Made by a program: the position numbers and the translations under genes. Below the pieces are notes generated by a model that did not search any database, had not been told where the DNA came from, and worked only from the letters and a program-made list of their open reading frames with translations. A DNA stretch of 31,879 nt from an uncultured Arthrobacter sp. GTDB taxonomy: Bacteria > Actinomycetota > Actinomycetes > Actinomycetales > Micrococcaceae. Shown here piece by piece: positions 20,897 to 28,921 of this stretch. How positions within the stretch are numbered: the stretch's first letter is position 1; each line of letters begins with the position of its first letter. The DNA lies in contig CALMVY010000067.1 in NCBI GenBank assembly GCA_937873245.1, forward strand, positions 1-31,879, written 5' to 3'.

Positions 20897-23800
20897 TCAG
20901 CCCTGGGCGTCGTCGGAAATGTGCAGTGTTGACCCGTTGCGTCCCTTGACCACCTGGAGCTGGGTGCTGATGCGCTGTTTCATTTCCCCCACGTGGCTCA
21001 CCAGACCGACCACGCGTCCGCCGTCCCGGAGACCTTCGAGGGCGTCCATGACCTGCTCGAGGGCCTGTTCGTCAAGGCTGCCGAAGCCCTCGTCAACAAA
21101 CAGCGTCTCGATGTCCACGCCGCCGGATTCCTGCTGCACCACGTCCGCCAGCCCCAGGGCAAGGGCGAGCGAGGCCATAAAGGACTCACCGCCGGACAGG
21201 GTGGCAGTGTCGCGCCGATAGCCGGTCCACTGGTCCACCACTTCCAGGCCGAGGCCGGACTTCTGCCCGCGGGCTGCCTTGGCGTCAGTGTGCTGCAGCG
21301 TGTAGCGGCCATCGCTCATGCCGATCAGCCGTTCCGAGGCGGCGACGGCCACCTGTTCGAGCCGGGCGGCGAGCACATAGCTGTTCAGGCTCATCCGGTA
21401 GGTGTTCTCTCCCCCGCCCCGGGCCGCGTCGGCGACGGCGGCCAGCAGCTGCGCCCGCTCGCGCGGTTCCCGTCCGTCCAGAGCGAGCTGGGCATAGTTC
21501 GCGGCGATCGTGCCCAGGGTCCGCACGGATTTTTCCGCGAGGCCGGCCGCGAGTTCGGCGTCCCGGGCTGAGCGCTCGGCCGCGGCTGCGTCTGCACGGA
21601 GCTGTTCCACCAGTTCCCCGGCAACGGGGCCGTCCGCTGCCAGCTCGTGCGCCGCCAGGACGATTTCTTCGCTGGCGAAGAGTTCCTCGATCCGGGCTGC
21701 TTCGTCCTGTCCGGCGCGGACGGCGGCTTCCAGTGCCGCGGAGTCCGGCGCCGAGAGCAGCACAGACCGCGCCGCGTCCGCGGACTCGAAGCCGGTGCCC
21801 GGAAGCGCCAGCTCCAGTTGCTGGCGGGCTTCTGCGGAGCGGGCCGTGGCCTGTTCCAGCCGGGTCCGCGCCGCGTCGGCGCGTTCCAGCACGGCCGCGG
21901 TGCTGTCCAGCGCTGTGATGCGGTCCGCCAAGACGGGGTGGCCGGCGCGAAGTTGGTCGAGGGCCAGTTCGAGCGAATCGGCCTGCTCCTGGACTTCGGC
22001 GAGGGTGGATTCGGTCTGGGTGATACTTGATGCCGTGGCCGCCTGGGCCGACTCGGCGACCACGATCTCCTCGACCAGTTCGGAGTGCCGCGCCCGGCTG
22101 GCGGCAAGGTCTGCCGCTGCACGGTGTGCTTCGGCGGCGCGTTCCCCCGCCACGGCGGCTTCCACGCGGGCGTCCTCGGGCGCGGTGTTCCCGCCCTGCG
22201 CCGCCAGCACGGCAACCTCCTGCTGGGCCTCGGAGAGCTCACGTTCGAGCGCCGCGAGGGTGGCCTCCGCCGCCTCGCAGGCGTGCTGCGCGGCTTGTTC
22301 GGCCTCTGCCACGTCCAGGGCGGACGCTGCGGCCGGGGCGGGGACAGGATGCTCGGGGCTGCCGCAGACGGGGCATGGGACGCCTGCCTGCAGCTGGGAA
22401 GCGAGCTCGGCCGAGGCGTTGGCCAGCCGCTCCTCGCGGAGATCGAGCCAGCGCTGGCGCCTGTCCTGGTACTCCGCCCGGGCGCCGCTGTGGTGTTCCG
22501 CAGCGGCCGCGCATGCCTTCTCGGCAGCGGCGTAGCGCCGGACCAGAACCAGCAACTCCTCGGCCGCGGCGGCCTCCTTCGTCCGCAACTGCACCTCGGC
22601 GGCGAGTTCTTCGAGCGGTCGCAGTGCGGCGAGCAGGGCATTTGATTCATCCCGCAGGGCGAGCAGGGCCGCAGCCCCGGACGTCCGGTTGCCTTCCAGC
22701 TGCGCCAGGCCCACGCGAAGCTGGGCGCTGCGGCTCCGGAGTGCAGCGAGCCTGGCCTCATCGGGCAGCCGTTCCTCCAGGACCGCGCGCAGTGAGCGCA
22801 GGCCCCCCAGCGCTGACCGCAAGGCTTCACCGTCCAGGGCAGGGCTCCCGGCACCGGCTTTGCCCGGGGAGTCACCGGACCACAGGCCCGGGCCGCTGCC
22901 CGCGGTCGGGTTCCGCATCGCGGCGAGTTCGGGGTCGGTGAGCGCAGCTGTGCGCACATTTTCTGCTGCAGCGGCCATGGCGGTGACGGCCAGTTCCTCC
23001 GCCGCCCCGGCACTGTCCACAGCCTGCAGTTGCCCGCCGAGGACTTCTGCCTGCCGGTGCAGGCCCAGCCGTGCACTCTTGGCGGCGACCGCGGGGGCGG
23101 CGGCCTCAGCCTCGGAGCGCCGGCGTTCGGCTCCGGCCAGCTTGGCCTGGCGGGCGGCGCGCGCTGCTGCGGCGTCCCTGGCGGTCAGGCTCCCGGCGCG
23201 CAGCCTGTCGGCCTCGAGCGCGGCCGCACGGCGCTGCCCCGCGGCCGTGTCGGCATTGGTCTGGAGCCAGTTCAGGAACGCATCCGGGTCGGCCCGGTCC
23301 GGGGCATCCGTGGTGTCGAGCTCCAGCGCGGCGGTTTCGGCTTCCGCCTGGGCGAGCAGGAGCTCCAGCTGGCCGTTGAGGCTGGCCACCTCGGTGCGGG
23401 CAGCCTGCGCCTGCTTGCCGAGTTCCTGTTCCACGGCCTCGAACCGCTGGGTGCCGAAGAGGCTCTGCAGCAGGTCGAGGCGGTCGGCGGCCTTGGAACG
23501 CAGGAAGGCCGCGAAATCTCCCTGCGGGAGCATAACGACGCGGGTGAACTGCTCCCGGTTCATGCCGAGGACGTCGGCGATCTCGGCACCGGCCTCGTCG
23601 TTGCGGCCGGACTTCTCGATCCATTCGCCGTCGACGCGTTCCCGCAGCAGGGTGTTGGCCTGCTGCACGGTGAAGCCGTTCTTCCCCCGGGCGCTGGGCT
23701 TGTCCCAGGCGGGAGAGCGCGAGACTTCGAAGTGCCGCCCGCGCGCAGAGAACTCGCAGGTGACCCGCGGTTCCGCCGCTGCCTCGGCGTGGTCGCTTCG

Positions 23801-23998
23801 CAGCCTCTTACCGTCCTGCCGCGCCCCGGGCACCGAACCGTAAAGCGCATAACAGATGGCATCCAGGACACTGGTCTTGCCGGCGCCCGTGGGACCGTTG
23901 AGCAGGAACAGCCCGTGGGCGCTCAGCCGGTCGAAATCGATACGTTCGGTGCCGGCGAAGGGCCCGAAGGCGGAGATCTCAAGACGATGGATCCTCAC
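20897..23998 (-). CDS. sbcC: Exonuclease SbcC (Rad50-like ATPase)
   Basis: A 1033-residue SMC-like ATPase that works with SbcD as a nuclease on hairpins and blocked DNA ends. It starts with IHRLEISAFGPFAGTERIDF; Walker A is GPTGAGKTS at 35-43. LPQGDFAAFLRS is the Q-loop region. Long Ala/Glu-rich coiled coils flank a zinc hook, CPVCGS, near residue 542. The C-terminal ATPase half has TLSGGESFMASLALALGLAD (signature, about 930) and LFVDEGFGSLDE (Walker B, about 975). The start is GTG at 23998, inside a GTGA overlap with the sbcD stop. Extending the frame to 24271 would add 91 residues that are only antisense-like reading of sbcD and do not fit the family. Confidence 0.95.
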   Translation of the reverse strand: MRIHRLEISAFGPFAGTERIDFDRLSAHGLFLLNGPTGAGKTSVLDAICYALYGSVPGARQDGKRLRSDHAEAAAEPRVTCEFSARGRHFEVSRSPAWDKPSARGKNGFTVQQANTLLRERVDGEWIEKSGRNDEAGAEIADVLGMNREQFTRVVMLPQGDFAAFLRSKAADRLDLLQSLFGTQRFEAVEQELGKQAQAARTEVASLNGQLELLLAQAEAETAALELDTTDAPDRADPDAFLNWLQTNADTAAGQRRAAALEADRLRAGSLTARDAAAARAARQAKLAGAERRRSEAEAAAPAVAAKSARLGLHRQAEVLGGQLQAVDSAGAAEELAVTAMAAAAENVRTAALTDPELAAMRNPTAGSGPGLWSGDSPGKAGAGSPALDGEALRSALGGLRSLRAVLEERLPDEARLAALRSRSAQLRVGLAQLEGNRTSGAAALLALRDESNALLAALRPLEELAAEVQLRTKEAAAAEELLVLVRRYAAAEKACAAAAEHHSGARAEYQDRRQRWLDLREERLANASAELASQLQAGVPCPVCGSPEHPVPAPAAASALDVAEAEQAAQHACEAAEATLAALERELSEAQQEVAVLAAQGGNTAPEDARVEAAVAGERAAEAHRAAADLAASRARHSELVEEIVVAESAQAATASSITQTESTLAEVQEQADSLELALDQLRAGHPVLADRITALDSTAAVLERADAARTRLEQATARSAEARQQLELALPGTGFESADAARSVLLSAPDSAALEAAVRAGQDEAARIEELFASEEIVLAAHELAADGPVAGELVEQLRADAAAAERSARDAELAAGLAEKSVRTLGTIAANYAQLALDGREPRERAQLLAAVADAARGGGENTYRMSLNSYVLAARLEQVAVAASERLIGMSDGRYTLQHTDAKAARGQKSGLGLEVVDQWTGYRRDTATLSGGESFMASLALALGLADVVQQESGGVDIETLFVDEGFGSLDEQALEQVMDALEGLRDGGRVVGLVSHVGEMKQRISTQLQVVKGRNGSTLHISDDAQG

Positions 23999-25173
23999 TG
24001 CGGGACTCCTTCCAGGCGCACGGACTCCAGGGCTTCGGCAAGGACAGCTGCCTCGCCGTCGTCGGCTGCCCGGCCGCGGACGTGCTCCAGGAAGCCGCAG
24101 CAGATGGAAAGGTCGTCCTCCGCCGCGGCGAGCCGGCTGCTGTAGCTGGTCTTGGCGGCGGTGCCGGCACCCTCCGGATCGAAACCCAGCACCAGGGTGT
24201 CGGGGAACCGCGAGCGCAGCCGTTCCATCGCCTGGGCCGGGCGCTGCGCGTCGGTCAGGGTGATCTGGCAATAGGCGGGTTCAGCCCAGGCATGGTCCTC
24301 GGCGGAGAGCAGTTCCTCCAGTTTGCCGCGCAGCACGGCCAGGGTCCGGGGCGCCTCCCACAGCACCTCACGGACCGCGCCGACGCCGGCAACGTCGATA
24401 TCCAGGAGCCAGGCGCCCTTTTTGTGCCGCGCTTCAGAGAAGGAGTACGCCAGTGGCGAACCGGAGTAGCGGACGGACGGCGAGAGCTCCTGCCGGCCGT
24501 GCAGGTGGCCCAGCGCCGTGTAGCCGAAGCCGTCGAAGAGATCCAGGGGAACAGCGCCGACGCCGCCGATGCTGAGGTCCCGTTCGCTGTCCGAGCTGAT
24601 CCCGCCGCTGGCAAAAGTGTGGGCCAGGACCACGGAGTGAACGGTCCGGGATGCGGAACGGCGGCCCAGGTCCTCCCGGATCCGGGCCGTGGCCGCCCGG
24701 GTCACCTCGAAGTGGCTGGCGGTTTCGACCCCCAGCTGTTCGGCCACGAGCCGTGGCTCCAGCCAGGGAATGCCATAGATGGCGAGCGCCGGCCCGGCGT
24801 CCGGGCGGGCTTCGTCGAGCGGGATCAACACGGGCTGGTCCAGCTCGGTGAGCCGCGTGCGCAGGTGCACTCCCCCGCGCTCCAGCAGCCGGGAGGCGAA
24901 GCCAAGGCGGATGGCCGAGTCGTGGTTGCCGCTGGTCAGCACCACCTGGGCGCCGGCGCCGGTCAGTCCCACCAGCGCGTCGTCCAGCAGCCGGACGACG
25001 TCGACTCCGGGCAGGGCGCGGTCGTAGACGTCGCCGGCGATCAGGACGACGTCGACTGCCTCGTCCCGCACGAAAGAGACGAGCTGGTCGATGAAGGCGC
25101 GCTGGGCGTCGAGCATCCCCACGCCGTGGAACGACCGGCCCAAATGCCAGTCCGAGGTGTGCAATAACCGCAT
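23995..25173 (-). CDS. sbcD: Exonuclease SbcD (Mre11-like nuclease)
   Basis: A 392-residue calcineurin-type metallophosphoesterase, the nuclease subunit of SbcCD. Metal-binding motifs are HTSDWHLGRSF (D8, H10), VLIAGDVYDRA, LTSGNHDSAIR, and later VVLAHTFASGG and ALGHLHGRQ. The C-terminal domain (about 280-392) is the capping region that contacts SbcC. ATG 25173 is chosen because the family begins exactly with MRLLHTSDWHLG. A TACCGT box ends 6 bases upstream, so the transcript is probably leaderless; the AGGAG touching the ATG is too close to act as a normal ribosome site. It overlaps sbcC by 4 bases. Confidence 0.95.
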   Translation of the reverse strand: MRLLHTSDWHLGRSFHGVGMLDAQRAFIDQLVSFVRDEAVDVVLIAGDVYDRALPGVDVVRLLDDALVGLTGAGAQVVLTSGNHDSAIRLGFASRLLERGGVHLRTRLTELDQPVLIPLDEARPDAGPALAIYGIPWLEPRLVAEQLGVETASHFEVTRAATARIREDLGRRSASRTVHSVVLAHTFASGGISSDSERDLSIGGVGAVPLDLFDGFGYTALGHLHGRQELSPSVRYSGSPLAYSFSEARHKKGAWLLDIDVAGVGAVREVLWEAPRTLAVLRGKLEELLSAEDHAWAEPAYCQITLTDAQRPAQAMERLRSRFPDTLVLGFDPEGAGTAAKTSYSSRLAAAEDDLSICCGFLEHVRGRAADDGEAAVLAEALESVRLEGVPQ

Positions 25174-25179
25174 GCTCCT

Positions 25180-25185
25180 ACGGTA
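25180..25185 (-). promoter_or_regulatory. -10 box (TACCGT) of sbcDC
   Basis: On the minus strand TACCGT ends 6 bases before ATG 25173, which predicts a leaderless sbcDC transcript. The -35 region is weak. Confidence 0.4.
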
Positions 25186-25225
25186 TCGGCTGCCACCGAC
25201 AGGATTGCGCCACCGCTCCGGAACG

Positions 25226-25291
25226 CCAAACACGGGGTCACATCCGGCCGGTCCCGTCGGGCGGGACGGGCCGGAAGTGACCCCGCGTTGG
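25226..25291. repeat. Dispersed palindrome, copy 3
   Basis: CCAAACACGGGGTCAC (25226-25241) faces GTGACCCCGCGTTGG (25277-25291), with a mismatch and a one-base length difference. The interior TCCGGCCGGTCCC pairs with GGGACGGGCCGGA with one mismatch, so nearly the whole element folds into one long stem. It lies between the aquaporin 3' end and the sbcD promoter. Confidence 0.82.
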
Positions 25292-25316
25292 TTAGCGCCT
25301 CGACGCCAGGTGCCGG

Positions 25317-26291
25317 TTACTGTCCGCGCTTGTCGAAGAAGTCGCGGGCCTCGTCCTCGCCCGTTGTGCGTCCGGCAGGTGCCGGCGTCGCCGGGGGTGC
25401 CGGCGGCTCCGTAGGTGCAGGCGTCGCTGCGGTCCGCATCCCGGCGTCGGACCCCGGCTCCTCGCCGGCCCCGGCCAACAACGCTTCCTCTTGGTCCGTC
25501 TCCACGTCGCCTGTCGCAGCGGCCGGCACGGCGGCGGCCGGGCTGCCGTGCGCAAAGCCGCGGTACACGAGTCCCGCGAGGGCCGCGCCCACCAGCGGGG
25601 CCACCCAGAAGAGCCACAGCTGCGCCAGCACGTCCGGGCTGCTGAAGAGCGCGGACGCCGTGGCGCGCGCCGGGTTGAAGGGGATGTTGCCGGGCGCCTG
25701 GCCGAATTGCAGAAGGACCGCCATGGTCAGGCCCACAGCGAAGGGCGCCGCCAGCCGTGACGGGTTCCGGGCCGAGGTGGTGCCCAGGAAGACGGCAACC
25801 AGCAGCGCTGCGCCGAGCACCTCCACGAGCAGCACACCGGCCAGCGGTACCTGGATGATGGAATTTTCGCCGAACCCGGCGGCCACCGTGTCAAAGGCTG
25901 TCCTGGTGTCGGCGATGTTGGGGACGGTGCGCAGGATACCGAAGAGCGCCACCGCGCCAAGCAGTGCACCCGCCAGCTGCGCACCCACGTATGCTGCGGC
26001 GTCGGTAAGCCGGATCCGGCCCGCAATGGCGTGCCCTGCCGTCACCGCAGGATTGAAGTGGCCGCCGGAGAGGTATCCGAAGGCCAGCATCGCGGCGGTG
26101 ACTGCCAGCCCGGCCGCGAGGGACGCGGAGAGCGGGTTCGACTGCGGAAGGGTGAACAGCGGAACGCCCAGGCCGGCAACCACCACGAAAAACGTCCCGA
26201 GGGCCTCGGCGGACAACCGGCCCGGCAGCCCGGGACGCGGCGAATCGTCAGGGGTGGCGGCCGGCTCGTGGGCTGAGGCAGGCGAGATCAT
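25317..26291 (-). CDS. Aquaporin (MIP family)
   Basis: A 324-residue water or small-solute channel. Both half-helix motifs are present: HFNPAVT with NPA at 80-82 and IPFNPARATASAL with NPA at 206-208, followed by the selectivity-filter arginine R209. About six membrane helices lie between residues 25 and 250. The early LSAEALGTFFVVVAG is the family start. Residues from about 255 to 324 form a Pro/Ala/Glu-rich cytoplasmic tail that ends in charged RDFFDKRGQ, longer than in E. coli AqpZ (about 231 residues). An AAAGGA ribosome site stands about 10 bases before ATG 26291. Water versus glycerol preference cannot be decided from sequence. Confidence 0.9.
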   Translation of the reverse strand: MISPASAHEPAATPDDSPRPGLPGRLSAEALGTFFVVVAGLGVPLFTLPQSNPLSASLAAGLAVTAAMLAFGYLSGGHFNPAVTAGHAIAGRIRLTDAAAYVGAQLAGALLGAVALFGILRTVPNIADTRTAFDTVAAGFGENSIIQVPLAGVLLVEVLGAALLVAVFLGTTSARNPSRLAAPFAVGLTMAVLLQFGQAPGNIPFNPARATASALFSSPDVLAQLWLFWVAPLVGAALAGLVYRGFAHGSPAAAVPAAATGDVETDQEEALLAGAGEEPGSDAGMRTAATPAPTEPPAPPATPAPAGRTTGEDEARDFFDKRGQ

Positions 26292-26362
26292 ATTGGGGAA
26301 TTCCTTTGCTTGGGGTCAGCGAGCAGTCTGCCAGCGGAGTCTGGACGTTGGCTGGACCGGGC

Positions 26363-26743
26363 TCAGCGTCCCAGCGCAATGGCGGCGACGGCGCTGGCGC
26401 CCAGCACGATGATGCCGGCGGCGGCCCAGCGTATCAGGGAAGCCGGCGGCCCGTGCGAGGAGTGCCGGAGCTGCCGAACCCGGGCGAGCACGCAGAGGCA
26501 CAGCACCACAGTGGCCACGATCGCCGCCAGGGCACAGACCCCGAGATAGTCCGTCGTTGCGGCCCCGGCCCAAGGAAGGGCGCCCGGGGCGGCGCCCGGG
26601 ACCGGGGCGGGCTGGGACGCCGCCACCGCCCAGCTGCGCCAGATCAGCAGGTCTGCCGCGAGGAGGGCCAGAATCGTCCGGCCCCAGGACAGCTCGGTCC
26701 GCTCCGGCTGCAGCCCGGTGTCCCGCACGGCCCCGGCGCTCAC
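26363..26743 (-). CDS. DUF202 family membrane protein (second of pair)
   Basis: A 126-residue protein with about three predicted membrane helices and the DUF202 N-terminal motif LQPERTELSWGRTILALLAA (about 11-30). A Pro/Gly/Ala-rich loop separates helices 1 and 2. The start is GTG at 26743 in a GTGA overlap with the preceding DUF202 gene. Longer in-frame starts up to 27232 would run antisense to or across that gene and are rejected. The function of DUF202 proteins (YidG and YidH in E. coli) is not established; such genes commonly occur as adjacent pairs of one longer and one shorter copy, as here, so they may form a hetero-oligomer. Confidence 0.82.
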   Translation of the reverse strand: MSAGAVRDTGLQPERTELSWGRTILALLAADLLIWRSWAVAASQPAPVPGAAPGALPWAGAATTDYLGVCALAAIVATVVLCLCVLARVRQLRHSSHGPPASLIRWAAAGIIVLGASAVAAIALGR

Positions 26744-27096
26744 CGCGCCACCACGAGCAGCACAGCCAGGATAAACGCGGCCGCCGCCACTCCCACTGTC
26801 ATCACCAGCATCACCCCGGAAAACGGCAGCTCCCGGTTGTTGCGCATGGCATCTTCCATCTGCCCCCAGCGGCGGTAGGCCACGACGGCCAGGACGGCGC
26901 CGATGAACGCCAGGGCAACGCACATGGCGATCCGCAGCGGGGCGGGAGCGATGTCCGGGAAAAGCTGGTCGATGCCAAGGGCTCCCACGATCAGGGCCAG
27001 TGATGTCCGGATCCAGGCCAGGAACGTCGTTTCGTTGGCGAGCGAGAACCGGTAGTCGGGGGTGGATCCGGTCTTCCGCCATGCTGGTTCGCGCAT
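26740..27096 (-). CDS. DUF202 family membrane protein (first of pair)
   Basis: A 118-residue, three-helix membrane protein. The conserved DUF202 block is FSLANETTFLAWIRTSLALI (about 17-36); later RIAMCVALAFIGAVLAVVAYRRW and the C-terminal FSGVMLVMTVGVAAAAFILAV are helices 2 and 3. It resembles YidH of E. coli (115 residues). ATG 27096 follows a GGCAGG-type motif. It overlaps the next DUF202 gene by 4 bases and diverges from the ADP-ribosylglycohydrolase gene, with 70 bases between the starts. Confidence 0.85.
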   Translation of the reverse strand: MREPAWRKTGSTPDYRFSLANETTFLAWIRTSLALIVGALGIDQLFPDIAPAPLRIAMCVALAFIGAVLAVVAYRRWGQMEDAMRNNRELPFSGVMLVMTVGVAAAAFILAVLLVVAR

Positions 27097-27152
27097 TGGT
27101 CGCCTGCCGTCCGCTGTTGACTTGTGGCACCGGGTCCGGCTGGGGGCCGGGG

Positions 27153-27158
27153 TAAAAT
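27153..27158 (+). promoter_or_regulatory. -10 box (TAAAAT) of the ADP-ribosylglycohydrolase
   Basis: TAAAAT lies 8 bases before ATG 27167 and is the best -10 match among the leaderless candidates here. No -35 stands at 16-18 bases. Confidence 0.5.
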
Positions 27159-27166
27159 TCTAAGTC

Positions 27167-28282
27167 ATGAGCAATGAGCCCGTCATCACCCCCGCGCTGC
27201 CGTCTGCTCCGTCCCGCGAATCCCGGATCCACGGGTGCCTGCTGGGCGGCGCCCTCGGTGATTCGCTGGGGTACGCCGTCGAATTCGACGACATTTCCAT
27301 GATCCGTTCGACGTTCGGCCCGGACGGGCTGCAGGACTTTTCAGCGCTCGACGGCGGCAGCCACTTTTCCGACGACACGCAGCTCACGCTCTACACCGTT
27401 GACGGGCTGCTGGAGGCGCTGGAGTGGGCCAACTCGGGCGTGGCCGCGGACACGAACGCGTGCCTGTGGCTCGCGTACCTGCGCTGGCTCGCCACCCAGG
27501 GTGTGCCGGTTCCGGACGCGGCACCGTTCCAGCCGCCCCGCTGGATCGACTCCCACGACGTCCTCAAGCACCGCCGCGCGCCGGGAAACGCCTGCCTGAG
27601 CGGCCTCGCCACCGGAGAGATGGGAACGTTCTACCGCCCGGTCAATCCGGACTCCAAGGGCTGCGGCACCGTCATGCGCTCGGCGCCCTTCGGACTGGTC
27701 CCCTACATCCCCGCCGAAGCCGTGTACAAGCTCAGCGCCGACGCGGCATTGCTGACCCACGGGCATCCAGCGGCGCGGCAGAGTTCCGGGATATTCAGCA
27801 TCGTCATCCATGCCCTGGCCGCCGGCCGCGGACTGCGCGAAGCGGCGGAATACGCGCTCGGAGAACTCGACGCGGGCCACCTGCGCAAGGGGGAAGAGCC
27901 CGACGCCGATCTAGTCGTCCGGCTCGAGACTGCCCTCCGGCTGGGCGCCGCCGGCGAACTGCTGGACCCCGAGGAGCTGGTCCGGGAACTCGGCGAGGGT
28001 TGGGTGGCCGAGGAGGCACTCGCCGTCGCGCTCTACGCGGTGCTGGCCACGGCACCGGATCCGACGGCGGCTGCCGGGCACCCCCAGGCCCACTTCCGCG
28101 CGGCAATCGCCGTCGCCGTGAACCACAGCGGGGACAGCGATTCCACGGCGTCGATTGCCGGCAACATCCTGGGCACGTTCTATGGTGAGGACTGCCTGCC
28201 GGCGGAGTGGCTCGACGTTCTGGAGGCCCCGGAAGTCATCCGGGGCATGGCCGCACAGCTGGCAGCAGTGACCGGCGCCTAG
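27167..28282 (+). CDS. ADP-ribosylglycohydrolase family protein
   Basis: A 371-residue all-alpha, Mg-dependent ADP-ribosylglycohydrolase (ARH/DraG type) that removes ADP-ribose from modified proteins or other acceptors. Metal- and substrate-binding motifs are IHGCLLGGALGDSLGYAVEF (about 21-40), HFSDDTQLTLYT (about 66-77), where the two aspartates bind metal, the SKGCGTVMRSAPFGL loop, and near the C-terminus NHSGDSDSTASIAGNILGT with the second aspartate pair. The length is normal. No ADP-ribosyltransferase or DraT gene is near, so the target is unknown. The gene meets the convergent DUF4395 gene with overlapping stop codons. Its possible leaderless start is described at 27153-27158. Confidence 0.88.
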   Translation: MSNEPVITPALPSAPSRESRIHGCLLGGALGDSLGYAVEFDDISMIRSTFGPDGLQDFSALDGGSHFSDDTQLTLYTVDGLLEALEWANSGVAADTNACLWLAYLRWLATQGVPVPDAAPFQPPRWIDSHDVLKHRRAPGNACLSGLATGEMGTFYRPVNPDSKGCGTVMRSAPFGLVPYIPAEAVYKLSADAALLTHGHPAARQSSGIFSIVIHALAAGRGLREAAEYALGELDAGHLRKGEEPDADLVVRLETALRLGAAGELLDPEELVRELGEGWVAEEALAVALYAVLATAPDPTAAAGHPQAHFRAAIAVAVNHSGDSDSTASIAGNILGTFYGEDCLPAEWLDVLEAPEVIRGMAAQLAAVTGA

Positions 28283-28827
28283 GCGCGGCGGAGTGTGATG
28301 TTGTTGCAGGCCTCGCACACGTCCTCGGGGATCAGGCCGCGGCGCTGGAGGAAACCGAAGATGGCGCAGCCCAGGCAGAAGCCCGCGAACGCTTCGAGGG
28401 ACGCGGCAACAATAAGAACTGCAAGCAGGGTCCAGGCGGCCGGTGCCAGCCCCACGGCCAGCAGGACGGCGGCGGCGGTGGACATCGCCGCACCGATGCC
28501 CTGCGCGAACCGCTTTGGCGGGCCCGGGACGAGCCGGGTCTTCCCCAGCCGCGGCGTCAGGACCTTGACGGACAGCTGGGCGAGGGGCGAGATCCGCGGG
28601 CCGAACAGGACACGCAGCCAGAATCCGGCGGCAATGACACCAAGGCCCCAGCCGAAGCCTGTCAGGAGCGTCACCACGGACAGCAGCACCACGAGTCCGG
28701 CCGTGATGCGGGCGGCATACTCGTTGACCGGATTCGGAAACGCGAAGACCGTCCGCCAACCGGTTCCGCTCGTCCGGGCGAGGTCGGGTGCCGGTGTCCG
28801 GGAGGGCGCCGGGGTGGATGTGCTCAT
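28279..28827 (-). CDS. DUF4395 family membrane protein
   Basis: A 182-residue protein with an N-terminal Ser/Thr/Pro-rich stretch, four predicted membrane helices, and the DUF4395 landmarks FPNPVNEYAARITAGLVVLL, LRVLFGPRISPLAQL, and FAGFCLGCAIFGFLQRRGLIP. Two CxxC pairs occur: CLGC inside the last helix and CEAC near the C-terminus, which suggests redox or metal chemistry. In other actinobacteria DUF4395 genes are often near thioredoxin-like or sulfurtransferase genes; none is adjacent here. ATG 28827 is preceded by TAGCCT. Its stop shares the palindrome CTAG (28279-28282) with that of the convergent ADP-ribosylglycohydrolase gene. Confidence 0.82.
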   Translation of the reverse strand: MSTSTPAPSRTPAPDLARTSGTGWRTVFAFPNPVNEYAARITAGLVVLLSVVTLLTGFGWGLGVIAAGFWLRVLFGPRISPLAQLSVKVLTPRLGKTRLVPGPPKRFAQGIGAAMSTAAAVLLAVGLAPAAWTLLAVLIVAASLEAFAGFCLGCAIFGFLQRRGLIPEDVCEACNNITLRRA

Positions 28828-28833
28828 CGTCCA

Positions 28834-28839
28834 AGGCTA
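28834..28839 (-). promoter_or_regulatory. -10 box (TAGCCT) of the DUF4395 gene
   Basis: On the minus strand TAGCCT ends 6 bases before ATG 28827, the same geometry as at other candidate leaderless starts in the window. Confidence 0.4.
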
Positions 28840-28921
28840 GGAGCAGCCCCGCCCCGGGCGGAATGTTTGTTGCGCCATATGACCCTCACAGGCCGGGCGG
28901 CACCCGCGCCGGGCGGGTCGT

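Noticed and set aside
23998..24271. An earlier start for sbcC
   Set aside because: The additional 91 residues overlap sbcD in another frame and do not look like SbcC; GTG 23998 in the GTGA overlap fits the family start.
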